A DNA stretch of 64,000 nt from WTJD01 sp964225175 (GTDB lineage: Bacteria > Pseudomonadota > Gammaproteobacteria > Xanthomonadales > SZUA-36), in NCBI GenBank assembly GCA_964225175.1, contig CAXQNK010000042.1:48768-112767 (forward strand), read 5' to 3'. The first letter of the stretch is position 1. Each line of letters begins with the position of its first letter. Positions 17,321 through 26,606 of the stretch are shown piece after piece. The translations under genes were made by a program, and so were the position numbers. The notes under the pieces were generated by a model. The model searched no databases. It saw only the letters and a list, made by a program, of their open reading frames with translations, and was not told the DNA's origin.

Positions 17321-18643
17321 TTACCGAACCAGAAAAGGGATGTTGGCATGTGCGGCACTGCCGCGACCATCTCTGGCGTAAACGAAAAGACGATACGGAC
17401 CCGGCTCTGAGGGAGCATTGATCTCAACGTGCCCGGGCGCCTTTATCATTACTCGCCCCTCCAGCGTTTCAGGCACAAGCTCCCGGTCTCCACCCTCCTG
17501 CTTTGCCTCGCTCTCCCGCATGATTCGCCATTCATAATCCAGTGCATCCCCATCCGGATCGCTGACGAAAACACGAGCCTGCGCCAGGTTGCCAGGCGCC
17601 AGGGTGACATTTTCAAACGCTGTCATTCCAGCGAGCTTCATGGATTCAATGCGCGGCGCCCGATTCTCCGGCGCCATTCCGGTCCAGATCCGGTGCATGA
17701 CATCAATGGCCTCGGTTTCAGACCCATCTTCAAGGAACATGCCATACCAAGTGGGCGTTCGCTCCTGTTTTTGCTCCCAGAGGAACACGTAAGAGCCCAA
17801 CATCCGGTCCGGATTTCTTGTGATTGCGAGATCCCAGGCACGCTGGTAACTCGCGGCTTTTTGCGAACTGTCTTGCTCTACGGGTGCGCCCCAGGCCGTT
17901 GTCCCAACTTCCCAGTGCCCGACCGCGCCCCACTCGGTCACAAAATACGGCCCCCCGTAGCCCGATGCACGAATTCGTTCCTCCAGGTTCACTATATCGC
18001 CATACATCTGGATGCTCAGGAAATCCAGGTCGGGCGCCCGTGCGGTCACCGCCTTCACCACCTGCGCGTCAAAACCGGCCAGCGCCGTCGTGGTCGGGTG
18101 CTTACCATCGACGTCGTGAATCATTCGGGAAATGTCATTGACCGCATCAAAGACGCGCGGGTTGGAGTAGGACAGGTTCACTTCGTTACCGATCATCCAG
18201 GCAAGCAATGCCGGGTGATCCTTGTATTTGACTACTTCCCGGCGAGCCGCTGCCAATTGGTCGGCCACCGCGGCTTCATCATCGTAATCAAACCCGAGCC
18301 GTTCCCGGCCGATCTCGATACACATCATTACCGTCAAACCATGTGCCGCTGCGCGATCGAGAACTTCCAGTCCCGTCATCTGACCGTTGTCCGTGCGCCA
18401 GGTGCGCAGTGAATTGCCCCCGTGTGCGGCCAGGGCCGCCATGTCGCCAAACTCGAGACCGGCACCGCGGACCTGGTAGGGTTCGCCCCCGCGCAGCAAG
18501 TGAAACCCATTCTCATCCTGAACCACCTCGACCGGGATCGCCCCGCCTTTAACGGGCTCAGGCTGGGCGGCCAGTGTTTGCACTGCAACGCCAAGAATCA
18601 GGGCCAGGCCGCAGCGCGCCCACAATGTCCATTGTGCCCTCAT
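17321..18643 (-). CDS. Exported clan GH-A glycoside hydrolase with C-terminal Ig-like domain
   Basis: A 440-residue protein with a signal peptide (LALILGVAVQTLAAQ) and a TIM barrel resembling GH2/GH5-type enzymes. The predicted acid/base is E154 in WMIGNEVNLSYS and the nucleophile E237 in YFVTEWGAVGHW; both sit at the ends of barrel strands 4 and 7 as expected for retaining clan GH-A enzymes. Residues from about 335 form an Ig/PKD-like domain (VFVSDPDGDALDYEWRI, then PGPYRLFVYARDG). Typical annotation would be 'GH2 TIM-barrel domain protein'; the endo-beta-1,3-glucanase families GH17, GH128 and GH158 are also in this clan. ATG 18643 shares one base with the upstream stop (TGATG); TTG 18646 is an alternative. 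The family is left open. Confidence 0.7.
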   Translation of the reverse strand: MRAQWTLWARCGLALILGVAVQTLAAQPEPVKGGAIPVEVVQDENGFHLLRGGEPYQVRGAGLEFGDMAALAAHGGNSLRTWRTDNGQMTGLEVLDRAAAHGLTVMMCIEIGRERLGFDYDDEAAVADQLAAARREVVKYKDHPALLAWMIGNEVNLSYSNPRVFDAVNDISRMIHDVDGKHPTTTALAGFDAQVVKAVTARAPDLDFLSIQMYGDIVNLEERIRASGYGGPYFVTEWGAVGHWEVGTTAWGAPVEQDSSQKAASYQRAWDLAITRNPDRMLGSYVFLWEQKQERTPTWYGMFLEDGSETEAIDVMHRIWTGMAPENRAPRIESMKLAGMTAFENVTLAPGNLAQARVFVSDPDGDALDYEWRIMRESEAKQEGGDRELVPETLEGRVMIKAPGHVEINAPSEPGPYRLFVYARDGRGSAAHANIPFLVR

Positions 18644-20202
18644 CAACGCAATAGAACCGATTCGAGTTCTTCCAGGCTCTTACCTTTAGTTTCCGGCAAC
18701 AGGCGCATCACGAACACGAGACCCACAATGGCGAATACCCCGTAGATCAGAAAAGTCGTGGCGTTGCCCAGATTCTCGAGTTCCCAGGGAAAAATCAGCT
18801 GAACGCCGAAACTCACGCCCGAATTGATCAGACCCACGAAGGAAATCGCCAGGCCACGGATGCGGTTGGGGAAGAGCTCGGAAAACAGGACCCACATGAC
18901 CGGGCCGAGCGAGATCGCAAACCCGGCGACGAAACCGAGGATGCCAAGCAGAATGAGGGTTGGATTCATATCGATGGCGGCGCTCACGAGAGCCGCCTCG
19001 TTTGCCGCGTAAACCTCGCTCCCCAGCGCGGTGGTCATGGCTTCACGAAACGCCACGTCACTGTCAAAAGCGATACCCAGCAGCGGCTGCATGGCTGACA
19101 TATCGACCGGTAGGGCAAGGCCCTCCAGCGCACTGGCCTGCAAGGTATAGGTTGCTGATCCGAACCCCCAGGCCAATACAAGCATGCAGGCAGCTATCAC
19201 GGTCAAACCGATACCCAGCAGCGGGCGGCGTCCGAGTTTGTCAATGGTCAGGATGGCGATCACGGTAAACACCAGGTTGACCAAACCCACCAACACCGCC
19301 TGCATGAACGATGCATCGGTGCCGATCCCCGATTGCTCGAAAATCATCGGCGCATAGAAGAAAACCGCATTGATGCCGGTAATCTGTTGCAGGATGGCTA
19401 TGGAAATGCCGATGGTCATGATCAGCTTCATGGCAGGACTGAACAGCTCGCCCAGCCTGATGCGCTCATTGCCCGAATCGGCCGCGATGGACTCTCGTAC
19501 CCCATCGAGGTCAGATTTGGCCTGCTCCGGATCGGCCACACGGTTGAGGATCTCTCGCGCCTCGCCGTCACGCCCTTTCATCACCAGCCAGCGCGGGCTC
19601 TCTGGAACCGCATAAAGTGCGAAAAAGTAAAAGATCGCCGGCAGGGCCTCGACCCCGAGCATCCAACGCCACTGCCAATCCCCAATCCCGAGTGCCTGTG
19701 CCCAGGCGAGGTCCGAGTCCGCCAGCCCGAGAATCAGGTAATTGCAAAAATAGGCAGCGGAGATGCCCACGACGATGTTGAGCTGGTTAAAAGAAACCAT
19801 TCGACCGCGCACATCCGCCGGAGCAATTTCTGCTATGTACATGGGCGCGATAATGAGCGCGGCGCCTACGCCCAATCCCCCCACCATGCGCGCAATCACG
19901 AGCGTGGCAAAATTCGGCGCCAGGGCCGAGGCCACAGCTGAAACCGCAAACAATACGGCGGCCAGTGTCAGCACCGGGCGGCGGCCTAGCCGATCGCTCA
20001 ACGGACCGGACAACATCATCGCCAGCGTGGCGGTCAGGGTGAGCGATGCCACCGCCCATCCCAGCTCGATCTTGCTCAGACCGAACTCAGGTTCGATAAA
20101 CCCGACAACACCTGAAATGACCGAGGCATCAAAGCCCATGAGAAATCCGCCAAGGGCGACTGTCAGCGCGACCCTGGCCGTATACCGTGTACTCCGTTCC
20201 AT
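18643..20202 (-). CDS. MFS sugar porter (sugar/H+ symporter)
   Basis: A 519-residue inner-membrane carrier of the XylE/GLUT sugar porter family. It has the N-terminal ALGGFLMGFDASVISGV, the loop PLSDRLGRRPVLTLAA, RMVGGLGVGAALIIAPMYIA, the PESPRWLVMKGR signature after segment 6, LQQITGINAVFFYAP in segment 7 and VMRLLPETKGKSLEELE at the C terminus. An insertion of about 60 residues (LPVDMSAMQPLLGI and following) enlarges the loop between segments 9 and 10. It lies between the GH3 and GH-A genes with gaps of 7 and -1 bases, so it probably imports glucose or short glucosides released in the periplasm. Confidence 0.92.
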   Translation of the reverse strand: MERSTRYTARVALTVALGGFLMGFDASVISGVVGFIEPEFGLSKIELGWAVASLTLTATLAMMLSGPLSDRLGRRPVLTLAAVLFAVSAVASALAPNFATLVIARMVGGLGVGAALIIAPMYIAEIAPADVRGRMVSFNQLNIVVGISAAYFCNYLILGLADSDLAWAQALGIGDWQWRWMLGVEALPAIFYFFALYAVPESPRWLVMKGRDGEAREILNRVADPEQAKSDLDGVRESIAADSGNERIRLGELFSPAMKLIMTIGISIAILQQITGINAVFFYAPMIFEQSGIGTDASFMQAVLVGLVNLVFTVIAILTIDKLGRRPLLGIGLTVIAACMLVLAWGFGSATYTLQASALEGLALPVDMSAMQPLLGIAFDSDVAFREAMTTALGSEVYAANEAALVSAAIDMNPTLILLGILGFVAGFAISLGPVMWVLFSELFPNRIRGLAISFVGLINSGVSFGVQLIFPWELENLGNATTFLIYGVFAIVGLVFVMRLLPETKGKSLEELESVLLR

Positions 20203-20209
20203 AGATGCC

Positions 20210-22507
20210 TCAATATTCAGATTTGGGAAGAGTCAGCGTGAATTCGGACTGAAGCGGTGCCGCCGAATCACCGCCGAGCCATACCTGAAAACGTCCCGGC
20301 TCGGTGATTTTTGTCATGTTCTGCCCGTAAAACGCGAGTGATTCAGGGGTAAGCTCGAACTGCAATTCGGCCGTTTCACCCGGCTCAAGGTGAACCCGCT
20401 TGAAGTCCTTCAGTTCACGGACGGGACGCGTGACATTTCCAACCAGGTCGCGGATATACAGTTGCGCGACCTCGCTCGCGGCGACATCTCCCGTATTTGT
20501 CAGGGTCGCAGTGATCTCAACGGGCTCACCCAAAGGCACCTCGACCTCGCTGACCTTCAGGTCGCGGTATTCAAAGCGGGAGTAGCTCATACCGAATCCA
20601 AACGGAAACTGGGGCGTGTATCCTGCATCGAGGTGAGAAGAGACAAAGCCCGATGAGTGCTGGGGCATCCGCACCGGGATGTCATCGATGTACCTGAAAC
20701 TTTCCGCCGTGGCCGGCTTGCCGGTGTGTTTCTGATTGTAGTAAATCGGTACCTGGCCCACCATTCGAGGGAAGGTCACGGGCAGACGGCCACTCGGCGA
20801 GACCGCTCCCAGCAGCACGTCGCGGATAGCCGGCCCACCCATACTTCCGGGGTGCCATGCGTACAGGAGCGCATCGACATCCTCCAGAATGTTACCCAGT
20901 GTCAATGGGCGCCCCGCCATAATGACCGCCACAATGGGCTTGCCGGCATTCTTCAGAGCCTGGACCAATGCCGCCTGGGCACCCGGCAGATCAATGTTGG
21001 CGCGCGAATGAGCTTCGCCCGAGAGTATCGACTCCTCGCCAAGAACCAGCACGACCACGTCCGATGCTGCAACCGCCTCAAGTGCGGCGTCAAAACCGGC
21101 ATGAGATTGATCGCGGGAGTGCTGCAAAGCGCGAACGTAGCGGACCTTGTCTGCACCCAGCGTTGCTGCCAGTGCCGCACGCGGCGTTTGGCTGAGATCC
21201 GCCTGGCCGTCAAACACCCAGGTACCCATCTGCTCGTATCCGTCATCCGCCATCGGCCCGATCAAAGCCAAGGTGTCCAGAGATTCGGCATCAAGGGGTA
21301 AAACACCCTCGTTTTTTAAAAGGACGAGGCTTTCCAGCGCCGCCTGCCGGGCGACCTCAAGGTGCTGCTCGTTGCCCCTCGCGGGAAAATCGTCGGGGTT
21401 GGTGTAGGGGTTTTCGAACAAGCCCAGGTGGAATTTGATGCGCAGTATGTCTGCAACCATCCGGTCAATTTGGGAAATACTGATGCGGTTGTCCTCGAGC
21501 AAACTTTCCAGGTGGTTCGCATAGACCGAGGTGGCCATTTCCATGTTGACCCCGGCATGCAGCGCGGCGGCGGCCGAATCGCGGTCGTTGGCCGTAAATC
21601 CGTGAATCCTGAGCTGTTCGATTGAGGCCCAATCACTGACAACGAACCCGCCAAAGCCCCATTCCTTGCGCAACACATCGGTCATCAGAAAGCGACTGGC
21701 CGTGGCCGGCACGCCATTGAGGTCGCTGAAGCTGGCCATCACGGTGGCGACACCTGCCTCAACTGCTGCCTCGAAGGGCGGCAGAAACACGTTGCGCAAT
21801 TCGTTCTCCGGAATATTCGTGGTCGCGTAATCGCGACCCGCCTCGCTGGCACCGTAACCCGCAAAATGCTTGGCGCAAGCTGCGATGCTGCCCAAACCGT
21901 CGAGGCGCTCTCCCTGGAAACCCCTGACCATGGCCGCAGCCATTCGCGAGGTCAGGTAGGTGTCCTCACCCAGGCTCTCGGCAATTCGACCCCAGCGCGG
22001 GTCGCGAGTCACGTCAAGCATTGGCGCGAATGTCCAGTTCACGCCGGTGGATGCCGCTTCAGTCGCAGCCATGCGAGCACCCCGCTGTACCAGTTCCGGA
22101 TTGAAGGTGGCCGCGAGACCGAGCGGGATGGGCAGTACCGTGTTGAAGCCGTGGATGACATCGCGCCCAATCAGCAGGGGTATACCTAATCGGCTCTCCT
22201 CAACAGCAAGCCGTTGCATTTCATTGACCACATCAACCCGGACTTCATTAAGGATCGAGCCGACCCTGCCTGACCTGATCCGCTCGCTGAGGTCGGGACT
22301 CAGGCCGTTGTCCGAGTTGAGTTGAGCCAGTTGGCCGATTTTCTCGGAGAGCGTCATCTGCGACAGCAGGCCCTCAACCCGATTTGCTATTTGCTGCTCA
22401 TCCCTTGCTTCACCCGGGGCGGCAATCCACAGGCCGCTCACAAGGAGACAGCCGAGTGATGCGACACGGCGTAAACCATGTGGGCTGCAAGGCTGTTCCG
22501 CTGGCAT
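20210..22507 (-). CDS. bglX: GH3 beta-glucosidase, exported
   Basis: A 765-residue retaining glucosidase of the BglX type. The order is: signal peptide (LGCLLVSGLWIAAPGEA), GH3 N-domain with PRWGRIAESLGEDTYL and CAKHFAGYGA, predicted nucleophile D292 in GGFVVSDWASIEQL, GH3 C-domain with LLKNEGVLPL and AWHPGSMGG, and a C-terminal fibronectin-III-like domain (AQLYIRDLVGNVTRP, LEPGETAELQF). It removes glucose from non-reducing ends of oligoglucosides, most likely in the periplasm. ATG 22507 leaves eight bases after the lacI stop; a GTG at 22537 inside lacI would lengthen the N terminus and is less likely. Confidence 0.93.
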   Translation of the reverse strand: MPAEQPCSPHGLRRVASLGCLLVSGLWIAAPGEARDEQQIANRVEGLLSQMTLSEKIGQLAQLNSDNGLSPDLSERIRSGRVGSILNEVRVDVVNEMQRLAVEESRLGIPLLIGRDVIHGFNTVLPIPLGLAATFNPELVQRGARMAATEAASTGVNWTFAPMLDVTRDPRWGRIAESLGEDTYLTSRMAAAMVRGFQGERLDGLGSIAACAKHFAGYGASEAGRDYATTNIPENELRNVFLPPFEAAVEAGVATVMASFSDLNGVPATASRFLMTDVLRKEWGFGGFVVSDWASIEQLRIHGFTANDRDSAAAALHAGVNMEMATSVYANHLESLLEDNRISISQIDRMVADILRIKFHLGLFENPYTNPDDFPARGNEQHLEVARQAALESLVLLKNEGVLPLDAESLDTLALIGPMADDGYEQMGTWVFDGQADLSQTPRAALAATLGADKVRYVRALQHSRDQSHAGFDAALEAVAASDVVVLVLGEESILSGEAHSRANIDLPGAQAALVQALKNAGKPIVAVIMAGRPLTLGNILEDVDALLYAWHPGSMGGPAIRDVLLGAVSPSGRLPVTFPRMVGQVPIYYNQKHTGKPATAESFRYIDDIPVRMPQHSSGFVSSHLDAGYTPQFPFGFGMSYSRFEYRDLKVSEVEVPLGEPVEITATLTNTGDVAASEVAQLYIRDLVGNVTRPVRELKDFKRVHLEPGETAELQFELTPESLAFYGQNMTKITEPGRFQVWLGGDSAAPLQSEFTLTLPKSEY

Positions 22508-22515
22508 AGCAGGGA

Positions 22516-23529
22516 CTACCCCTCCGCTCCGGGGCACTGAATTGATGATGCCCGGTTGACGAGCTCAGGCTGGAAAACATTTTCCAGTTCGAGCGACTTG
22601 TCCCCGTAAACATTCTTCAGGACCCATTGCACCGCCATCCGGCTCATATCGGTCACGGGATAATTGATCGTCGTGAGCTTAGGGTAAAGAAAACGCGCCC
22701 AACGCACGTTATCGAACCCCACGATAGAAATGTCTTCGGGAATGCTGCGACCGCCCGCACGAATGGCTTCCATCGCACCCGCGGCCATTTCATCGTTGGC
22801 GCAGACCATGGCGGTCAGGTCGGGTTCTTTTTGCAGCAAGTCGCTCGCGCACTGGCTGCCTGAGCTTTCCAGGTAATCGCCCTCAGCGAGCAGACGCGGG
22901 TCCCATTGCACATCGAATTCGGCCAGGGCCCGCTTGTGGCCATTCAGCCTGGCCAGTGCGTCAGCCCATTGCAGGGGGCCGGAAATGTAGCCGATTTTTC
23001 GGTGACCGAGCTCCAGCAGGTGGAGCGTCGCCTGGTAGCCGCCCTGCTCATTGTCCAGCGAGATGCAACGGTCGTGAAGGCCCTCAGCCTCACGGTTGAT
23101 GAGCACAAATGGCAACAGGCTGTCACGCTTGTCGATGAAAAACTGGCTGGACAGCGCTTCAACGTGCAAGATCAATGCATCGCATTTGCGGCTCGCGAGA
23201 AGGCGGATGCCCTCTTTTTCCTTCTCAGCGTCACTGTGTCCCGCGGCAAAAAGCGCGAACTTGCCTGCTTTCCTCAACTCATCTTCGATCGCGCCCAGCA
23301 TGGAACCGAAAATTGGTCCCTTCATCTCGGAAACGAGCACGCCGACGCAGTTCGAACGATTCGACGCCAGGGATTGTGCGATCTGATTGGGCTCGTAATC
23401 CAGCTCCGCCATGGCAGCGAGAACACGTTCCCTTGTTTTCTCACTCACCCGGCCGCTGTTATTCATCACGCGGGACACGGTCGCAAGGGAGACGCCAGCC
23501 AGCTCGGATACTTCGTAAATGGTCGCCAT
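22516..23529 (-). CDS. LacI family transcriptional regulator
   Basis: A 337-residue DNA-binding regulator. The helix-turn-helix is at residues 1-25 (MATIYEVSELAGVSLATVSR), with the hinge helix VMNNSGRVSEKTRERVLAAM; a periplasmic-binding-protein-like effector domain follows (VGVLVSEMKGPIFGSMLGAI, SIVGFDNVRWARFLYPKLTT). It is the first gene of the operon that carries GH3, sugar symporter, GH-A hydrolase, phosphorylase and cupin. A LacI-type palindrome (23680-23695) overlaps its own promoter, implying autorepression. Three further copies lie between the TonB receptor and the ADP-ribosylglycohydrolase-fold gene. The inducer is likely a beta-glucan oligosaccharide or its product, which is an inference. 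Confidence 0.93.
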   Translation of the reverse strand: MATIYEVSELAGVSLATVSRVMNNSGRVSEKTRERVLAAMAELDYEPNQIAQSLASNRSNCVGVLVSEMKGPIFGSMLGAIEDELRKAGKFALFAAGHSDAEKEKEGIRLLASRKCDALILHVEALSSQFFIDKRDSLLPFVLINREAEGLHDRCISLDNEQGGYQATLHLLELGHRKIGYISGPLQWADALARLNGHKRALAEFDVQWDPRLLAEGDYLESSGSQCASDLLQKEPDLTAMVCANDEMAAGAMEAIRAGGRSIPEDISIVGFDNVRWARFLYPKLTTINYPVTDMSRMAVQWVLKNVYGDKSLELENVFQPELVNRASSIQCPGAEG

Positions 23530-23679
23530 GGGTAAACCGTCTCCCTCGGACCTCTTGACCCCTTTGAGCGGGCTGAAATCCTGTTTTGATCTTTTTGGTT
23601 GTATCTACAATCCCCGTGATGCTTCGAGAACACCTGCCCGACGGATTCAACTGCCTGCCAAACGCCGTACGACACGAAA

Positions 23680-23695
23680 ATGTAAGCGTTTACAT
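23680..23695. promoter_or_regulatory. LacI-type operator upstream of lacI
   Basis: The 16-base near-perfect palindrome ATGTAAGCGTTTACAT has the AAGCG centre of LacI-family operators. It starts two bases inside the -10 box of the minus-strand lacI promoter and extends over the expected transcription start, the usual position for a repressor. It shares TGTAAGCG with the three sites at 33140-33276. Confidence 0.75.
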
Positions 23696-23722
23696 TCTAG
23701 CCCGGTCAGTGGAGAAATACAA
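23694..23722 (-). promoter_or_regulatory. Sigma-70 promoter of the lacI operon
   Basis: On the minus strand TTGTAT (23722-23717) and TAGAAT (23699-23694) are separated by 17 bases. The -10 box runs into the operator. The start codon of lacI lies about 165 bases downstream, leaving a long leader. Confidence 0.6.
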
Positions 23723-23754
23723 AGGTTTATTACCTCGGGAAGCAGTGCGCAGGC

Positions 23755-25095
23755 TTAACGAGAGAATTCATACACGCGAACATAGTCAACGAGCAGTTGA
23801 TGAGGAAATAAGCTGTCATCGATCCCGCCACCTGCCCTTCCCCATGCTCCACCGATCGCAAGATTCAGTATGACGTGGAAAGCCCGGTCGTATGGCCAAG
23901 CCTGCCAACCCTCATTTTCATTCACATAACTAAAGTAATGCTGCTGGTCCACGAACAGGTCAATGCGCTCCGGGAACCATTCCACGCTGTAGGTATGAAA
24001 TCCCTGGCCAATGTCATCGATAATAATCCGGCCCTTTCGCTGCCGCCAATTCGCCCAATAATAAGCCCGGTTGTGGACGGTGCCATGAATATGTCCGGGT
24101 TGATACCCCACGTGCTCAAGTATGTCGATCTCTCCCGAGTTGGGCCAGGCGTCGCATTCATCAACGCCCTGCCAGGCGCTGCCCGGTTCGCAAGTCGTCG
24201 CGTAATGGAAAGGCGCGCTGGGCAGCATCCATGCGGCAGCCCAGGTCCCCTTGCCCTCAGGCACCTTGGCCCGAACATCTACCCGGCCGTAAAGAATGTC
24301 CTTGAGACCACGTGTATGCATCCGACCCGAGGTGTAGGCGGCATCTCCGTATTTTTCCAGATGCGCCTCGATGATCAGAACCCCGTTGTCAATCCGTAGA
24401 TTGCGTTTCCGTGCTGTATAGGCCTGATCCTCATCATTGACCACACGCGCCGGCCATTCATCAATCTGCCACCGGGACTTATCCGGCGCGCCTTCAAGAT
24501 CGAATTCGTCACTCCAGACCAGTTTCCAGCGGGGATCCATCGCCTTGCTGGAGCGAACGTCAATGGCACTGAGGATCGGTTCCGACTCGACGGCGCGAAG
24601 CTCCAGGTCCAGTGCCCCATCGTTCACCATCACTCCCGGAAAGCTGACGGTGAGCGCGGAATGCGTTTTCCCGTCGCGCATGAGCATCACGTCCAGACGT
24701 TCGCTGAACCGCTGACCTTCAAGAAAGACATCGAATTCACGCTCGCCAACGCCGATGCTTTCGGGTTCAGCGAAATGCAAAGTGACGACATAGCGGCCAT
24801 TTTCAATCGGCTGTCGGATCGCGATCGGACCGCGACGGTAAGATTGATAGAGCGTCGGGTTCTGGGTCCCGAGCACCGTATCGAGGCGCTCCTGTGCCCC
24901 GGCAAGCACCCAGCTGGTCTCCGCAATCGAATCATCAGCAGCGAATTGACTGCCGTCAGCGGCGCGGTATTCGGCGCCCCCGATGTTGACAGCCCAATCG
25001 GGGTCATCCAGGGTAGCGGCGACACAGTCGAAGGCCGACAAAAAAGCAGCGACAAGGACGTGCCTGCGACATGCACGTCGGCTCACTTCAACCAC
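23755..25095 (-). CDS. Malectin-domain GH16 beta-glucanase (laminarinase-like)
   Basis: A 446-residue exported enzyme. A signal peptide (HVLVAAFLSAFDCVAA) is followed by a malectin/CBM57-like domain at about residues 30-170 (VNIGGAEYRAADGSQFAAD, YVVTLHFAEP) and a GH16 domain from about 190 (KLVWSDEFDLEGAPDKSRW). The catalytic motif is E322-I-D324-I-L-E327, the E-I-D-I-x-E form of laminarinases and related endo-beta-1,3(4)-glucanases; WNLAIGG-type sequence appears as ILNLAIGGAWGRAGG. GTG 25095 is preferred because GGGAG lies six bases upstream; it overlaps the halogenase stop by eight bases. TTG 25152 and GTG 25086 are alternatives. It probably makes the first cut in laminarin-type glucan. Confidence 0.88.
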   Translation of the reverse strand: MVEVSRRACRRHVLVAAFLSAFDCVAATLDDPDWAVNIGGAEYRAADGSQFAADDSIAETSWVLAGAQERLDTVLGTQNPTLYQSYRRGPIAIRQPIENGRYVVTLHFAEPESIGVGEREFDVFLEGQRFSERLDVMLMRDGKTHSALTVSFPGVMVNDGALDLELRAVESEPILSAIDVRSSKAMDPRWKLVWSDEFDLEGAPDKSRWQIDEWPARVVNDEDQAYTARKRNLRIDNGVLIIEAHLEKYGDAAYTSGRMHTRGLKDILYGRVDVRAKVPEGKGTWAAAWMLPSAPFHYATTCEPGSAWQGVDECDAWPNSGEIDILEHVGYQPGHIHGTVHNRAYYWANWRQRKGRIIIDDIGQGFHTYSVEWFPERIDLFVDQQHYFSYVNENEGWQAWPYDRAFHVILNLAIGGAWGRAGGGIDDSLFPHQLLVDYVRVYEFSR

Positions 25096-26566
25096 GAAGC
25101 ACTCCCTGGATATATTCGAGATGCAGTGGTTGGCGATTGACGAGCTGTCCAATCGTACCGTGGACGCGGCGCATCATGCGTTCGAGTTCAGCGTCATCCA
25201 TCGTGTCGACGAAGGGATGATAACTCTGGGGAATCAACCCCTGACCCACGAGAACAGCCGTCCATGAGGGCTCGGAAAACAGCTCATTGTCATCACGGAA
25301 AATTTTTCCGCTGCCCTCAAAAAGCGATAATTTATGTGCCAAACTGTCCGGGATTTCCATTGCCCTGTAATCGGACCAGTAAGCTGAATCGGTCCTTTGC
25401 GTGACGTGGTAATGGGCAACGATGAAATCCCGGATGTGCTCCATTTCCGCCTGCACCTCGCGATTGAACTGATCGACCTCCGCGGCCAGTATTTCCTGAC
25501 GGGGGAAGCATTTGATCAAGCGGATAATGCTGTTTTGTATCAGGTGGATGCTGGTAGATTCGAGGGGCTCGAGGAAACCACTGGACAAGCCAATGGCCAC
25601 GCAATTCCTGTTCCACTGCTTCTTGCGTCGCCCGGTTCGGAACCGGATTGGTCTGGGATCGCCCAGCGGCTGCCCTTCCAGGTTGTCGAGCAACAACTGT
25701 TGCGCCCTTTCATCATCGAGGTGCGCACTACTGTACACGAGTCCATTACCCACCCGATTTTGTAATGGGATTTTCCACTGCCAACCGGCGCTGCGTGCCG
25801 TCGCCCGGGTAAAAGAGGCGGGCGCAGCCACTGACTCTGTCTGCACAGCAAGCGCGCGATCATTGAAGAGCCAATGACCCCAATCTTCCCAGCCCGTCTG
25901 AAGTGTCTGCTCGATCAGCAGGCCGCGAAAGCCACTGCAGTCGATAAACAACTCGCCTGCGATTTCAAGGCCCGATTCGAGCGTGACCGAGACGATGTCA
26001 CCTGATTCAGGATTTTGAGTGACATCAACGACCCGACCTTCCGTCCTCACGACACCTTCCTGCTCGCCCAATTCACGCAACATTCTGGCATAGCGCCCTG
26101 CATCGAAATGGTAGGCATAACCGGCTTTGCGATCGCCTTCCTGTCCGAATCGATTGGCCCGGGCCATGCCGGCTTCAAGGCAGTACTCGTCCAGCTCACG
26201 AGATTCTCCATGGCGCCTTGCTTTCAGCCAGTAGTGGTGAAACTGCGCCGCCCAGGTGTCGATGCCATGGCCTGAGAAGGGATGGAAATAGCGCTCCCCT
26301 AACCGGCCCCAGTTTTCGAATTCAATTCCCAATTTGAAGGTGCCGTTCACGGCTTTCAGAAAATCCTGCTCGGAAAGCTCAAACAGCAGATGCAGGTTTT
26401 TAATCGGTGGAATCGTGGCCTCGCCCACACCCACGGTCCCGATCTCATCGGACTCGATCAACTGGACCTGCAAACGCGAGCCAAATGATTTGGACAAGGC
26501 GGCCGCGGCCATCCAGCCCGCAGTGCCTCCGCCCACGATGACTACCTTTTCAAGCCTGTTTTTCAT
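25088..26566 (-). CDS. Flavin-dependent halogenase family protein (tryptophan halogenase-like) 1
   Basis: A 492-residue FAD protein. The dinucleotide motif is VVIVGGGTAGWMAAAAL at residues 8-24. K78 in NGTFKLGIEFENW corresponds to the catalytic lysine K79 of PrnA, W262-Q-W-K-I-P267 is the WxWxIP motif that prevents monooxygenation, and SGFLEPLESTSIH contains the EPLEST segment of the active site. All known halogenase hallmarks are thus kept. It sits between a JmjC-like cupin and GH16 in a glycan locus, not in a secondary-metabolite cluster, so free tryptophan is an unlikely substrate. ATG 26566 follows GGAAAG at good spacing; the upstream start at 26596 is less likely. A separate flavin reductase gene is not seen in the window. 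Confidence 0.88.
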   Translation of the reverse strand: MKNRLEKVVIVGGGTAGWMAAAALSKSFGSRLQVQLIESDEIGTVGVGEATIPPIKNLHLLFELSEQDFLKAVNGTFKLGIEFENWGRLGERYFHPFSGHGIDTWAAQFHHYWLKARRHGESRELDEYCLEAGMARANRFGQEGDRKAGYAYHFDAGRYARMLRELGEQEGVVRTEGRVVDVTQNPESGDIVSVTLESGLEIAGELFIDCSGFRGLLIEQTLQTGWEDWGHWLFNDRALAVQTESVAAPASFTRATARSAGWQWKIPLQNRVGNGLVYSSAHLDDERAQQLLLDNLEGQPLGDPRPIRFRTGRRKKQWNRNCVAIGLSSGFLEPLESTSIHLIQNSIIRLIKCFPRQEILAAEVDQFNREVQAEMEHIRDFIVAHYHVTQRTDSAYWSDYRAMEIPDSLAHKLSLFEGSGKIFRDDNELFSEPSWTAVLVGQGLIPQSYHPFVDTMDDAELERMMRRVHGTIGQLVNRQPLHLEYIQGVLRG

Positions 26567-26606
26567 GAGTTTTCTTTCCGAAATGCGCGGATGCACATGC
26601 CGCCCT

